From positions 1 through 64,000 of the forward strand of contig JANMCN010000229.1 of the NCBI GenBank assembly GCA_031361295.1: a stretch of 64,000 nt of DNA, in the 5' to 3' direction. How positions within the stretch are numbered: the first letter of the stretch is position 1; the number at the start of each line of letters is the position of its first letter. This document shows, piece by piece, positions 26,019 to 34,702 of the stretch. This DNA is from JALZOC01 sp031361295 (GTDB taxonomy: Bacteria > Acidobacteriota > Vicinamibacteria > Vicinamibacterales > 2-12-FULL-66-21). The notes under the pieces are model-generated. The model was given only the letters and a program-made list of their open reading frames with translations. It was not told the DNA's origin and did no database searches. The position numbers and the translations under genes are program-made.

Positions 26019-29000
26019 TACCGAATCTCCCGCCACGACAGAATCCGGACGCCGACCTGTCCGACGCCGTTGTTGAAGTCCGCCGGATCGCCGAGCGCTT
26101 CCACCTTGGCGCCGGTCGCCCCCGCAGTGCCGAAATACAGATGCTGATCGACAATGAACGGCGCCGTGGCGCGGCCGGCCATCGTTTTGGCGATCGGCGT
26201 TTCGTTGTTGTCGATCCGGCCGTTGCCATCCGCGTCGTACGCCGCGCCGCCCGCATACGTCAGGCCATACAGGTTGGCGCTGAAGTCCGCGCACGGCGTC
26301 GTCGCGTTTTCTGTCGTCGTCGTGTAGAAGACGATGTCGCCCGCCACGGATGGTGCGGTTGACGGGCGCTCACCCGTCGCGAGACCGCTTGTGTTGCTCA
26401 CCGTGGCAAGGTCGACGGCAAATTTCGTCGTTGCCGAGGTCCCCGTGTCCTTGAGGCCGTAAAGCCTGAACGTACCCGCTCCACCGGTCGTCGTCGTCGG
26501 CAGGATGTCGCTGCCGGTCGCGAAGAACATGTAGACGTCCACGCTCCCGACGAAGAGCAGTGCCGACGAGGCGTAAATGGGCACGCCGGTATCGACCATC
26601 AGGTTCACGGAGATCGTGCCGGTCGGCGTGAAGTTGAACCGCCAGTACCGGCCGTCGAGATCGCCGAGATACGCCTTCGAGACGGCAACCGCTCCACTGA
26701 CCCCCGCGGCCGTCGGGTCCGCCTGCAGGGCATTCTTCCGCCCGTTCCCTGCCACATCGTTGACCATCACGCATCCGGAACCGGAGCCCGACCCGCTGGC
26801 GATCGTGGGGCACGTGGTCCCGGCCGTGTCGCCGACGAGCAGCCCCGAGTCGACGTCCAGGAGGTACAGCGCACTGCCGGCTTTCGGCGCGCTGGCGCCG
26901 CGGTTCGGCAGGAGCGTCTCGATGTCCGGGAAGTACCCCGATCCCATAATCACCACCGTCGAGTCCCGGGCCGCGTCCAGGGGGCCGACAGCCGGGTCGG
27001 ACCAGGTAAATCCGACGGTCTTCTCCGCCAATGGCGCATCACTCTTGAGGTCTCCGTACATCCGCAGCTTGCCGCCCGCTGAGCCGTCCGCCAGCGTGAA
27101 CGTATTGAAGTACGTCGTGTCGAAGTGGTTGTAGTTGGGGAAGGCCCACTTGAACACAATCGACTCGCCGGGCGTATCGTACTTCGCCAGCATCGACGAA
27201 ACGGCGCCCAGATCGTCGAGCGTCGGATCCACTCCCATGCCGGCCTCGGTGACGTCGAACTCCTGGTAGAACAGCCCCCCGGGCCCCTGTCCGAACAGCA
27301 ACAGGCTGTGCCAGACGCCGCCCACTTTGACCTCGGCGACTTTCGGCGAACTGTCCACGAAGTAGTCGAACACGTCCACGGCCTGGCCGTCGCTCAACGT
27401 CTTCAGCTTCGGCAGCAGGTTGTACGGGATGAAGGCCCACACTTCGTACCCCGTGCGCGCATCGATGGCGTGCATCATCCCGTCGTTCGCGCCAACGAAG
27501 ATGATGCTGCGCCGATCCTTGTGGATGCCGGCAAACGTCGTCGGCGCATCCGTGCGCCCGTACTGTTCGTCCGGAGGCGGATCGAGCGACGGGGCGTCCA
27601 TGATGGCCGGTGTGGAGCCGATGATGGCGCCGATGTTCTGCGCCCGTACCGCGGCAATCAGGCTGAGCGTCGTGCTGCTCGTCCCCATCGCGATCCCGAG
27701 GGCCGTCGCGTTCGCCGCCGTGAAGGCGACCAACGATCCGCCACCGGTGCCGTCCGGAATGTACGTGTAGATGTTGCGGGTATTCGGATCGAGCGGGATC
27801 CGCGCCTTGCCGGCAAGCGCGGGCCGACCGTCGAGGTCCGGCCAGAGCCGGGTGCCGTCGTTGACGAACTTCCATCCCGTGGGCTTCGTCGCATCGGCGA
27901 CGGGCTTGTAGGTTCTGAACGCGCGGAGCGCGCCGTCGAACCCGGGGAGAACGAACCCGCCGGTCAGCAGCATGTTGCTCCGCTGGGGCAGATGAAGCCC
28001 GCCGGGGTTCGAATTGATGTCCGTGTTCGGCAGGGCCGCGCCCGCGGCGTCGCGCGCGTTCTTCAGGTTCACGGTTCCGACGATGGGACTGACGGGCAGA
28101 AATTCGCTTGCCGTCCCGGCGTCGAACTCGACCGATCGCGAGAACCCGAGCTGCACGGCGTAATCCACCGCCGCGGTCACGTCGGACGCGGTCGTCGCGC
28201 CGCGGTACACACCGCCGCTGTTGGTCGCGATCGTCTGGAGCGACGCGACGTCCGCGGCGTTTGGTTTGACGCCTACGACCACGATGGGCACGCGATGGGT
28301 GACGCCGCCGCCAGTGACGGACAGAAAGGACGTCGCGGTCGTCGCGGTGTTGTTCGCCGCAGTGTAGGCGGCATCGCCGCTATCCTTCCCTCCCGTGATC
28401 AGCACGACCACCGTGTTGCGGCAGGTCCGGTTCGCCGCGGTGTCGGCCGCCATGGCCGCGATGGCCGCCGCTTTGGCATCGACGAGCGCGTAGTTGAGGG
28501 GCCGGTCCTCGTAGCCCACTCCGCCGATGCCGGCGGGAATCAGCGCAGTCGAATCGTTCGGGCCGCGTCCCAGGATCGAGACGATGGACGCCGAGGTGTT
28601 CGCCGCGGGAGTCACGACCGTGGTGCCGGCCGGCGCCGCCGCTTGCGCGTAGTTGGACGCTGCGACGCTGGGCGCGTAAACGGCGTAATTGCCCAGCACC
28701 GCGCTGGCACTGCACGGCGTCGTATCCTTGTAGAGGACCTGGACGGCGTCGCTCACGAGCACCGGTTTGTCGCAGTTCGCGCCCGTCCGCCAGGCCGGAG
28801 TGTTCTGGCGAAGCTTGACGAGTCCCCAGCGGAAACTGCTGCTCCCGTTCTCGGTGACCGCGGCGGACAGGCCGCTCTTGGCGATGTTGTAGCGGGTTGC
28901 ATCGAGGAACGCCACATCGGCTGCGTTGTTCGAGGTCAGCGCGTTGGCCGGATCCCAGACCGCCGCCGTCGCGGTGATGCTGTTCGCCGTGTACTTCCCT

Positions 29001-29374
29001 GGCGACGCGGCATTCTGAAAGTTGTTGTACACGCGGCGGTACGTCTTCGTCGTCGCCGTATTGATCGACGGGAATGACGCCATCACGGCCGCGTCGTCCG
29101 AGACCTTGTAGAAATTGGGATCGTAGAGGTTGCCGTTGCCGTCGGTCAGCATCCGGAGCGACGTATCCATCACGACGATGATCGTCGGTGGGACGCGCTT
29201 GATGAAGAGCAGCGGATCGAGCTGAGCGGATGCGGTGGACGACCACCAGAGGGTGACCATCACGGCAAGCAGGACCGTGGCCCCGCTTCGCCGTCCGAAC
29301 GTGCGCCCACGCCTCGGGGCTTTGCGCCGCCGAGTGTCTGCCGGCCGGTTCGATCTGAACATTGTGTGGTCCAT
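26018..29374 (-). CDS. pilY1: PilY1-like pilus tip adhesin
   Basis: The 1,118-residue protein has an N-terminal signal segment (ATVLLAVMVTLWWSSTASAQ). A von Willebrand A-like region follows (IIVVMDTSLRML, later VVVLITGGKDSGD). The C-terminal half is the PilC/PilY1 beta-propeller (for example FVGANDGMMHAIDARTGYEVWAFIP). The metal site reads D-T-S-L-R, so the second serine of a DxSxS MIDAS is missing. Near the C-terminus a perfect EF-hand-type loop, DADGNGRIDNNE, is encoded at 26201-26236. PilY1 proteins sit at the pilus tip and control retraction through calcium. ATG 29374 is coupled to the pilX stop as TGATG; GTG 29377 and ATG 29362 are alternatives. Confidence 0.92.
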   Translation of the reverse strand: MDHTMFRSNRPADTRRRKAPRRGRTFGRRSGATVLLAVMVTLWWSSTASAQLDPLLFIKRVPPTIIVVMDTSLRMLTDGNGNLYDPNFYKVSDDAAVMASFPSINTATTKTYRRVYNNFQNAASPGKYTANSITATAAVWDPANALTSNNAADVAFLDATRYNIAKSGLSAAVTENGSSSFRWGLVKLRQNTPAWRTGANCDKPVLVSDAVQVLYKDTTPCSASAVLGNYAVYAPSVAASNYAQAAAPAGTTVVTPAANTSASIVSILGRGPNDSTALIPAGIGGVGYEDRPLNYALVDAKAAAIAAMAADTAANRTCRNTVVVLITGGKDSGDAAYTAANNTATTATSFLSVTGGGVTHRVPIVVVGVKPNAADVASLQTIATNSGGVYRGATTASDVTAAVDYAVQLGFSRSVEFDAGTASEFLPVSPIVGTVNLKNARDAAGAALPNTDINSNPGGLHLPQRSNMLLTGGFVLPGFDGALRAFRTYKPVADATKPTGWKFVNDGTRLWPDLDGRPALAGKARIPLDPNTRNIYTYIPDGTGGGSLVAFTAANATALGIAMGTSSTTLSLIAAVRAQNIGAIIGSTPAIMDAPSLDPPPDEQYGRTDAPTTFAGIHKDRRSIIFVGANDGMMHAIDARTGYEVWAFIPYNLLPKLKTLSDGQAVDVFDYFVDSSPKVAEVKVGGVWHSLLLFGQGPGGLFYQEFDVTEAGMGVDPTLDDLGAVSSMLAKYDTPGESIVFKWAFPNYNHFDTTYFNTFTLADGSAGGKLRMYGDLKSDAPLAEKTVGFTWSDPAVGPLDAARDSTVVIMGSGYFPDIETLLPNRGASAPKAGSALYLLDVDSGLLVGDTAGTTCPTIASGSGSGSGCVMVNDVAGNGRKNALQADPTAAGVSGAVAVSKAYLGDLDGRYWRFNFTPTGTISVNLMVDTGVPIYASSALLFVGSVDVYMFFATGSDILPTTTTGGAGTFRLYGLKDTGTSATTKFAVDLATVSNTSGLATGERPSTAPSVAGDIVFYTTTTENATTPCADFSANLYGLTYAGGAAYDADGNGRIDNNETPIAKTMAGRATAPFIVDQHLYFGTAGATGAKVEALGDPADFNNGVGQVGVRILSWREIR

Positions 29375-30153
29375 CACTGCACGACCAGATTCCCCGTGGA
29401 AAGCCCCATGCGCATGTTGCTCAGCGTCTTGCCGGGCGTCTGCACGGCCGCTTTCCGGGCGCGTTGATTCAGTTCTTCCTGACCGCGCTGGGCGATCTGC
29501 CCGCGTTCGATTTCGGTGCTCGATGTCCGGGCGACGGTGACCTCGATGACTTTCCGCGTCCCGCCGGGGCCGATGGCCTCGGCGTGCAGCGTCAACGTGC
29601 CGTTCACGTCGGAGAGCGGGTCGCCGTCCACCACGCCGCCAGTGCCGTCCGCAGGGTCGTCCGCCACCCAGACCGCCACGTACATCGAACTGTCAATCTG
29701 GTTGTTCGGCAGCATGGTGTCGAGGGGACCCCAGGCGAACAGCTTCCACTGTGGATTGTTCGGGCCCCACAGGTTCAAGGTGTCGGTGTCGGCCTGCAGC
29801 TGGCCGGTCGCGGTGTTCGCGCCGCAGCAGAGCGTCATCGTGCGGCCGGCCGGGAGCGTCACGGTCGCCGTCATCGATCCGGTCGCGAAGTCGGACTGGG
29901 TCGTGCCGTTCAGGATGTCGTTCCAGCGCGGGATCAGGAGGAGGTCCTGGACGACGCGTTCCACCGCGGCGTCGGCGGCATAGAGCGCTTCCTGGCTGTC
30001 GCGGTAATTGCCCGAAATGCGGGTTTCGGTGGTGCTCACCATGACCACGGCCGCACCGAGGGCGGTCAGGAGCATCATCGCCATCAGCGCGATGATGAGC
30101 GCCGACCCGTCCTGGTTCGAAAGCCGCGTCCGGAGCCGCTGGATGGTCTGCAT
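29374..30153 (-). CDS. pilX: PilX-like minor pilin assembly protein (set B)
   Basis: The 259-residue protein has a leader ending in Gly before SALIIALMAMMLLTALGAAVVMV, lacks Glu at position 5, and carries the PilX segment EALYAADAAVERVVQDL. A Cys-Cys pair occurs in the middle (TLCCGAN). Its start shares a base with the pilW stop (TAATG) and its stop overlaps pilY1. With the other minor pilins and PilY1 it is expected to prime pilus assembly in the inner membrane. Confidence 0.85.
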   Translation of the reverse strand: MQTIQRLRTRLSNQDGSALIIALMAMMLLTALGAAVVMVSTTETRISGNYRDSQEALYAADAAVERVVQDLLLIPRWNDILNGTTQSDFATGSMTATVTLPAGRTMTLCCGANTATGQLQADTDTLNLWGPNNPQWKLFAWGPLDTMLPNNQIDSSMYVAVWVADDPADGTGGVVDGDPLSDVNGTLTLHAEAIGPGGTRKVIEVTVARTSSTEIERGQIAQRGQEELNQRARKAAVQTPGKTLSNMRMGLSTGNLVVQ

Positions 30154-31259
30154 TATCGTGTCAGGTTCAAGTTCCGCGGCGACACCTCGAACTGCGTCTG
30201 GTAGTCGGGCACGTAGCGATCACCGCCGACGGCGGTGCCACGGTTGACGAATCGCACGGGGTCGTTGCCTCGCAGGCTCGCCGACGCGGCCTGCATGCGG
30301 AGCGTCACCTTCACCTTGCGGATTCGGAGGAGATCCACGTCGAACTGGTTGTCCCCGGTTCCGCAGTAGGGTCCGTCCGTGAGCATCGCGGCGGTGAGAG
30401 CGGCCAGCGAGCCGTCGGTGGCGGCCAGCGTGGGCCGGGGCACGAAATTCCCTGCCGCGTCATAGAGGCAGTTCGCGACCCCCAGCGGCGGCTTCGGCTG
30501 CGTGGGCGACGCGGTGTCCCCGAAATAGTCGAACCGGAGGGCCACTACGTTGTCGACGAGCGGCGTCTCGTTCGCGTGGCCGTCGTACCTCATCAGCTGG
30601 TTCGTCGCCGAATTCAGGTAAAAGGTGTCGCTGACGACCTGCGTGACCGAGGCGCCGGTGGCGTACGAATAGTTCAGGTCCTGGCCGCGGTGCTGCAGGT
30701 GCGCCGCCGCATCCTGCACTTCCGTGATGGTGAACGTGTCGTAGTTTCCGGACGTGTCGAAGATGATGACGTCCATGCCTGCCGTGAAGCCGCAGAGCGC
30801 CTGGGCCGCCGGGCAGTTCGGCTGGTTCGTGACCTTCAGCTCCGCCGACTGCGACGGCATCGCGTCGCTCAGCGTGGTCTGCGAGTAGCTGTTCGGAATG
30901 TAGGTGAGCGTGATCTTGTCGGTCGTGAAACTGCCGGCGCCTGTGGTCGGATCGGCGGCGAGATCACCGGTGCGGCGCGGCAGGATCGACGCAAAGAAGT
31001 TGACGAGCGATCCCGTGACGGGACCCTGGTAGGGGCCTGCGCCGGCGATGATGAGATCCTTGAACAGCGCGTCGGTCCCGACACGCATCCGCTGCTGGAT
31101 GTCCACGACTTCCGGCTGCGCCTGGGCGTTCCCTTGCGCCGGATTCATCAGCGTGAAGATCGCCCCGGTGACGGCGAGCATGATGGCGGTCGAGATCAGC
31201 ATCTCGACGAGCGAAAAGCCGGACTCGTCCGTGAGGCGACGCAGGCGATGCGGCCTCAT
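30153..31259 (-). CDS. pilW: PilW-like minor prepilin (set B)
   Basis: From the ATG at 31259 the product is 368 residues with leader MRPHRLRRLTDESG, cleavage, then FSLVEMLISTAIMLAVTGAIF, a classic prepilin signal with Glu5. The large C-terminal domain shares the FDVDLLRIRKVKVTLRMQA and VNRGTAVGGDRYVPDYQ blocks with the set A PilW-like protein. The ATG overlaps the pilV stop (ATGA). The open frame upstream belongs to the pilV coding region and is ignored. Confidence 0.88.
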   Translation of the reverse strand: MRPHRLRRLTDESGFSLVEMLISTAIMLAVTGAIFTLMNPAQGNAQAQPEVVDIQQRMRVGTDALFKDLIIAGAGPYQGPVTGSLVNFFASILPRRTGDLAADPTTGAGSFTTDKITLTYIPNSYSQTTLSDAMPSQSAELKVTNQPNCPAAQALCGFTAGMDVIIFDTSGNYDTFTITEVQDAAAHLQHRGQDLNYSYATGASVTQVVSDTFYLNSATNQLMRYDGHANETPLVDNVVALRFDYFGDTASPTQPKPPLGVANCLYDAAGNFVPRPTLAATDGSLAALTAAMLTDGPYCGTGDNQFDVDLLRIRKVKVTLRMQAASASLRGNDPVRFVNRGTAVGGDRYVPDYQTQFEVSPRNLNLTR

Positions 31260-31837
31260 GACGCTTTCCTCGTCTTGACCGTGACGAGCAGGGCGTCGGT
31301 GAGCATCCGCGTCCGCGTGAATGCCGTCGTGACGCGCGTCGCCTCGCTGGCCACCGGCGTCACGAGCACCTGCAGCACGAGCGTGTTGTTCGGATTCGTC
31401 GGCAGCGGCGTGATCGACCAGCGGCGGATATAGACCGCCGTCCCCGTCGGCGTCGTGCCTGTGCCGATCCACGTGCCGTTGGCGTCGAGAAAATCCACGT
31501 AGCCGGGCGCGTTCCGCTCGAGCGAATCGGACGGCGAGGGGTTGAGGCCGCCGCCGGTCGCCGTCGGCGGGAACACTGCAAGGTTCGTCGTGTTGTCGCT
31601 CAGCGGAAGCCCCTGCCCCTGGAGGTCGAATCCCCACGTCAGGCCACGCAGCTGTTCGAGCTTCTGTTCGGCCATCGACGTCGCGGACGTCTGGCCATGC
31701 GCCACGAGATTCATGCGCGTGGACATCGCAAAGATCTGTGCGACGCCGAGCGACACGGTGGTCAGCAATGCCATCGAGATGATCACTTCGATGAGGCTGA
31801 AGCCCCGGTTATTGAAGCAGGATTTTGCCGATGGCAT
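31256..31837 (-). CDS. pilV: PilV-like minor prepilin (set B)
   Basis: The 193-residue protein has leader MPSAKSCFNNRG then FSLIEVIISMALLTTVSLGVAQI, with Glu5. The MAEQKLEQLRGLTW block and the DNTTNLAVFPP segment match the set A homologue. It overlaps the end of fimT by 29 bases and the start of pilW by 4, so translation is tightly coupled. It is a minor pilin of the type IVa machine. Confidence 0.87.
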   Translation of the reverse strand: MPSAKSCFNNRGFSLIEVIISMALLTTVSLGVAQIFAMSTRMNLVAHGQTSATSMAEQKLEQLRGLTWGFDLQGQGLPLSDNTTNLAVFPPTATGGGLNPSPSDSLERNAPGYVDFLDANGTWIGTGTTPTGTAVYIRRWSITPLPTNPNNTLVLQVLVTPVASEATRVTTAFTRTRMLTDALLVTVKTRKAS

Positions 31838-32354
31838 TGATCGTCACCGTCTTGGACTTGCCGTCACGCGTAATCGTCACGGTTACTGGCGTCGTGATGG
31901 CCTGCACGGCACCGGCGACAACCTGGCTGGCGGCGCCGTCGGGCTGGAACTGGACCACCGTGGTCGTCACCGTGGCGCCCGTCGGCAGCGTCCGGACGGG
32001 CCCGTCGAAGTTGGGGCGGGTCATGACGTCTGTGTCGGCCGCCGGAAACGGGTATGCCGACGCGAGGCAGCGGTTCGACGCGGTGTCAGCCGCGGTGCTC
32101 AGCACCTCCACGATCCGCACGTACCCCGTCGCCGGGCAGTTCGTCCGAACGCGAAGGGGCCGGTTCGAGGACACCGCCTTGATCCGTGCGTCCTGGAACT
32201 CCCCCACGACCATCCGCGCCGCGTCATTCAGCTTGATGCTGGCGGTCATGTCCTTCATGACCGGCAGCGCCACGGCGGCCATCGTCCCGACGAGGGCGAC
32301 GACGAGCAGGAGCTCGACGAGCGTGAAACCGTTCGCGGTACTGCGGGAAGACAT
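31809..32354 (-). CDS. fimT: GspH/FimT-type pseudopilin
   Basis: The 181-residue protein from the ATG at 32354 has a nine-residue leader, then FTLVELLLVVALVGTMAAVALPV and a GspH/FimT-like domain with NDAARMVVGEFQDARIKAVSSNRP. It is the first gene of fimT-pilV-pilW-pilX-pilY1-TPR. The frame is also open to a TTG at 32366. The leader cannot start later without losing the cleavage site, so the ATG is well placed. A sigma-54-like element lies only 17 bases upstream. Confidence 0.85.
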   Translation of the reverse strand: MSSRSTANGFTLVELLLVVALVGTMAAVALPVMKDMTASIKLNDAARMVVGEFQDARIKAVSSNRPLRVRTNCPATGYVRIVEVLSTAADTASNRCLASAYPFPAADTDVMTRPNFDGPVRTLPTGATVTTTVVQFQPDGAASQVVAGAVQAITTPVTVTITRDGKSKTVTINAIGKILLQ

Positions 32355-32370
32355 CTCGGGTGCCAATTGA

Positions 32371-32385
32371 GCAAGAGCACGGCCA
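32371..32385 (-). promoter_or_regulatory. Possible sigma-54 promoter for the set B minor-pilin operon
   Basis: On the minus strand the bases read TGGCCGTGCTCTTGC, matching the -24 GG and -12 GC with correct spacing, and are followed by TC as in both pilA promoters. It lies so close to the fimT ATG that the transcript would have a leader of about five bases, which makes it doubtful. Confidence 0.35.
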
Positions 32386-32521
32386 TAGCGGTGTTGGCCT
32401 CGCGATCGGGCTCGCTAACCATGGGTAATATCGCGGTTTAGGGCACGGGAACGGATGTCGCGGGAGACGTCGAGATCTGGCCGGTGTGCCGTTTTGGTAC
32501 CGGCGCTAACAGTTCTGGCGT

Positions 32522-32541
32522 CAGGCCCAGACGAGGGCCTG
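32522..32541 (-). terminator. Stem-loop after the PAS histidine kinase
   Basis: A perfect 7-bp inverted repeat, CAGGCCC and GGGCCTG with a six-base loop, lies 36 bases past the kinase stop. No T-run follows. Confidence 0.4.
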
Positions 32542-32577
32542 TTCACGGGGGTCGAGGGGGTTCGGCGCGGGACGGAG

Positions 32578-33846
32578 TCAGCCGATTCCGAGCGGCAGAG
32601 AGATGGTCAGGCGGGCGCCTCCCTGGCCCGCGTTGCCGGCCGTAATCCGTCCGTTGTGCGTGACGATAATCTTCTGCACCAGCGCGAGTCCGAGGCCGGT
32701 GCCGCGGGCTTTCGTGGTGAAGAAGGGGGTGAATATCTTCGCTGCGGCACCCGGCTTGATGCCAGGGCCGTTGTCGCTGACGGTGATGCGGAGGATGTGC
32801 TGGGAGGCGTCCTCGACCCCATCGATCGCGATCCGCGGCGGCACGTTCGCATCCGAGCACGCCTCGAGCGCATTCCGGCACAGGTTGCTGAACGCCTGAC
32901 GCAACAGCACTTCGTCGCCTTCCACCCTCCCGAAGCGGCCCGTGACCGTCACGTCGCCGCCGCGGCTCCGCGCGTCCGCGCGGATCTCCTCGGCCGCGCG
33001 ATCGACGATGCCCTGCATCTCGACCGGCGTGAGGGTGAGATCGGCCGGCTTGGCGAAGTTCAGGAAGTTCGTGACGACCTGTCCCAGCGCCTCGGTCTCA
33101 TCGCGTATGCCCTGCACGTACGGGCGGAAGTCGGCCGGCAGCTGATCGAGCGCCAGCAGCCGCGCGTAGCCATGGATCGTCGCGAGACCGTTGCGGAACT
33201 CGTGCGCGATGCCCGCGGTGAGCTCGCCCAGCCGGGCGAGGCTGTCCTTGAGCCGCAGCTGCTCTTCGAGCTCGGCGACGTCGCTCAAATCCGTGAACAG
33301 GCAGATGGCGCCGTGCGCGTCGCCGGCGCCATCACGCACCGGCGACACGGTGATGCCCAGGTGCGTGGCGCCCCCGGCGGGCCGGACCATCTGCACGGCA
33401 CGCCGGACGATCGGCCGCATCACCGTGAGGCCTTCGTTCACCACATCGGAGAGCGGGGCCGCGTTCGCCAGGACGTCCTTGTAGCTCGCGCTCACGTCCG
33501 CGTCGTCGGCGATCCCGAGCAGACGCCGCCCGGCGGGATTGAGCGTTCTGACCAGCCCCCCTTCGCTGACCACGAGCAGGCCGGACGTCATGCTCGCGAT
33601 GATTTCGCTGCTCAGACGCTCGGACGCCTCCGCCCGGGCCTTCATGGCAAGCTCCTGCGCCTTCAGGGCCTGGAGGGCGTCTTCCATGGCGTTGGCCATG
33701 AACACGGATTCCCCGCGAACCGGCGTGCCCCCTTTCGCGGCCGACCGCGCCGCCGCGAAGATCTTGACGACGGCGAATGAGAGGATCCCCGCGAGCGATC
33801 CGACGATCGCGGTGAGACCGAGGAGAAGGTATCCGGCTCGCGTCAT
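32578..33846 (-). CDS. PAS-domain sensor histidine kinase
   Basis: The 422-residue protein has one N-terminal membrane helix and a coiled linker. A PAS domain follows around residues 75-190 (SGLLVVSEGGLVRTLNPAGRRLLG). Next are a HisKA domain with the phosphoacceptor in LTAGIAHEFRNGLATIHGYA and a HATPase domain with N, G1 (DNGPGIKPG), F and G2 boxes (GTGLGLALVQKI). No response regulator is adjacent. By architecture (GIAHEFRN) it resembles NtrC-partner kinases, so the regulator at 5.4-6.8 kb is a candidate partner. The next gene upstream is the prepilin peptidase, across a period-7 array. Confidence 0.88.
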   Translation of the reverse strand: MTRAGYLLLGLTAIVGSLAGILSFAVVKIFAAARSAAKGGTPVRGESVFMANAMEDALQALKAQELAMKARAEASERLSSEIIASMTSGLLVVSEGGLVRTLNPAGRRLLGIADDADVSASYKDVLANAAPLSDVVNEGLTVMRPIVRRAVQMVRPAGGATHLGITVSPVRDGAGDAHGAICLFTDLSDVAELEEQLRLKDSLARLGELTAGIAHEFRNGLATIHGYARLLALDQLPADFRPYVQGIRDETEALGQVVTNFLNFAKPADLTLTPVEMQGIVDRAAEEIRADARSRGGDVTVTGRFGRVEGDEVLLRQAFSNLCRNALEACSDANVPPRIAIDGVEDASQHILRITVSDNGPGIKPGAAAKIFTPFFTTKARGTGLGLALVQKIIVTHNGRITAGNAGQGGARLTISLPLGIG

Positions 33847-33849
33847 GGT

Positions 33850-33931
33850 TTCAGTTCTCAGCTCTGCGCTCTCAACTGTCGGCTGTCAATTCTCGGCCGA
33901 CGGCTGACAGCGGTGTGCTGTGAGTTGCCGG
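33850..33931. repeat. Period-7 intergenic array, kinase/pilD gap
   Basis: The whole gap divides cleanly into 7-mers of the form TC-A/G-A/G-C/T-T-C/G: TCAGTTC, TCAGCTC, TGCGCTC, TCAACTG, TCGGCTG, TCAATTC, TCGGCCG and decayed copies. The second half is partly complementary to the first (CGGCTGACAGC). Confidence 0.6.
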
Positions 33932-34702
33932 CTAGTAAAAACTCATATACCAGCGGATCAGCCGATCGCCGGCGAGCGAGGCCGCAAGGGCGCCAAGGGC
34001 GAGGAACGTGCCATATGGCAGCGCGTACTTCATCCCGCCCCGTTTGAGCGCCATCACCAGAATTCCGATGAGCGATCCCGCCACGGACGATAGCACCAGC
34101 GTGACGAGCACGAGCTTCCACCCGAGGAAGGCGCCGATCATCGCGAGCATCTTGACGTCGCCGCCCCCCATGCCTTCCTGGCCGGAAACACGGAAGTACA
34201 CTTCTCCGATCGCCCACAACACCCCGCCACCGATCAGGATCCCGAGCAGCGCGTCCACGATGCCGGGGGGCAGCGCGACGCTTGCCGCGAGCCCGGCGAC
34301 GATACCGGGAAGTGTGATGACGTCCGGCAGCAAGTGATGTTCGAGGTCGATGGCAAACAGCACGATCATCGCGCACGCGAACACCAGCCGGACGACGAGG
34401 AGGGCGCTCCAGCCGAAGACCGCGCCGTGGACGATGAACACGGCGAGCGTCGCGAGCTCCAGGGCGGGATACCGGATCGAGATGGGCTCACGACACCGGC
34501 GGCAGCGGCCCCGGAGCAGCGCGTAGCTCACGAGAGGCACGTTGTCGAACCATCGCAGGGCGTAGCCGCAGTGCGGGCATCGCGATCCGGGGCGCACGAG
34601 CGACTCGCCGAGCGGCACCCGGTGCACGCAGACGTTGAGGAAGCTTCCGACCGACAAGCCGAGAATCGACAGCACCGCCAGGTGCAACGCGGCGACGCTC
34701 AC
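33932..34702 (-). CDS. pilD: Prepilin peptidase/N-methyltransferase
   Basis: The 256-residue inner-membrane aspartyl protease removes prepilin leaders and methylates the new N-terminus. It shows GSFLNVCVHRVP, two CxxC pairs (CPHCGYALRW and CRRCREPIS), the catalytic Asp regions FAIDLEHHLLPD and GGGDVKMLAMIGAFLG, and seven or eight membrane segments. The GTG at 34702 overlaps the stop of the TPR gene (GTGA); the frame upstream is inside that gene. It serves all the pilin-like genes in this window. Confidence 0.95.
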   Translation of the reverse strand: MSVAALHLAVLSILGLSVGSFLNVCVHRVPLGESLVRPGSRCPHCGYALRWFDNVPLVSYALLRGRCRRCREPISIRYPALELATLAVFIVHGAVFGWSALLVVRLVFACAMIVLFAIDLEHHLLPDVITLPGIVAGLAASVALPPGIVDALLGILIGGGVLWAIGEVYFRVSGQEGMGGGDVKMLAMIGAFLGWKLVLVTLVLSSVAGSLIGILVMALKRGGMKYALPYGTFLALGALAASLAGDRLIRWYMSFY

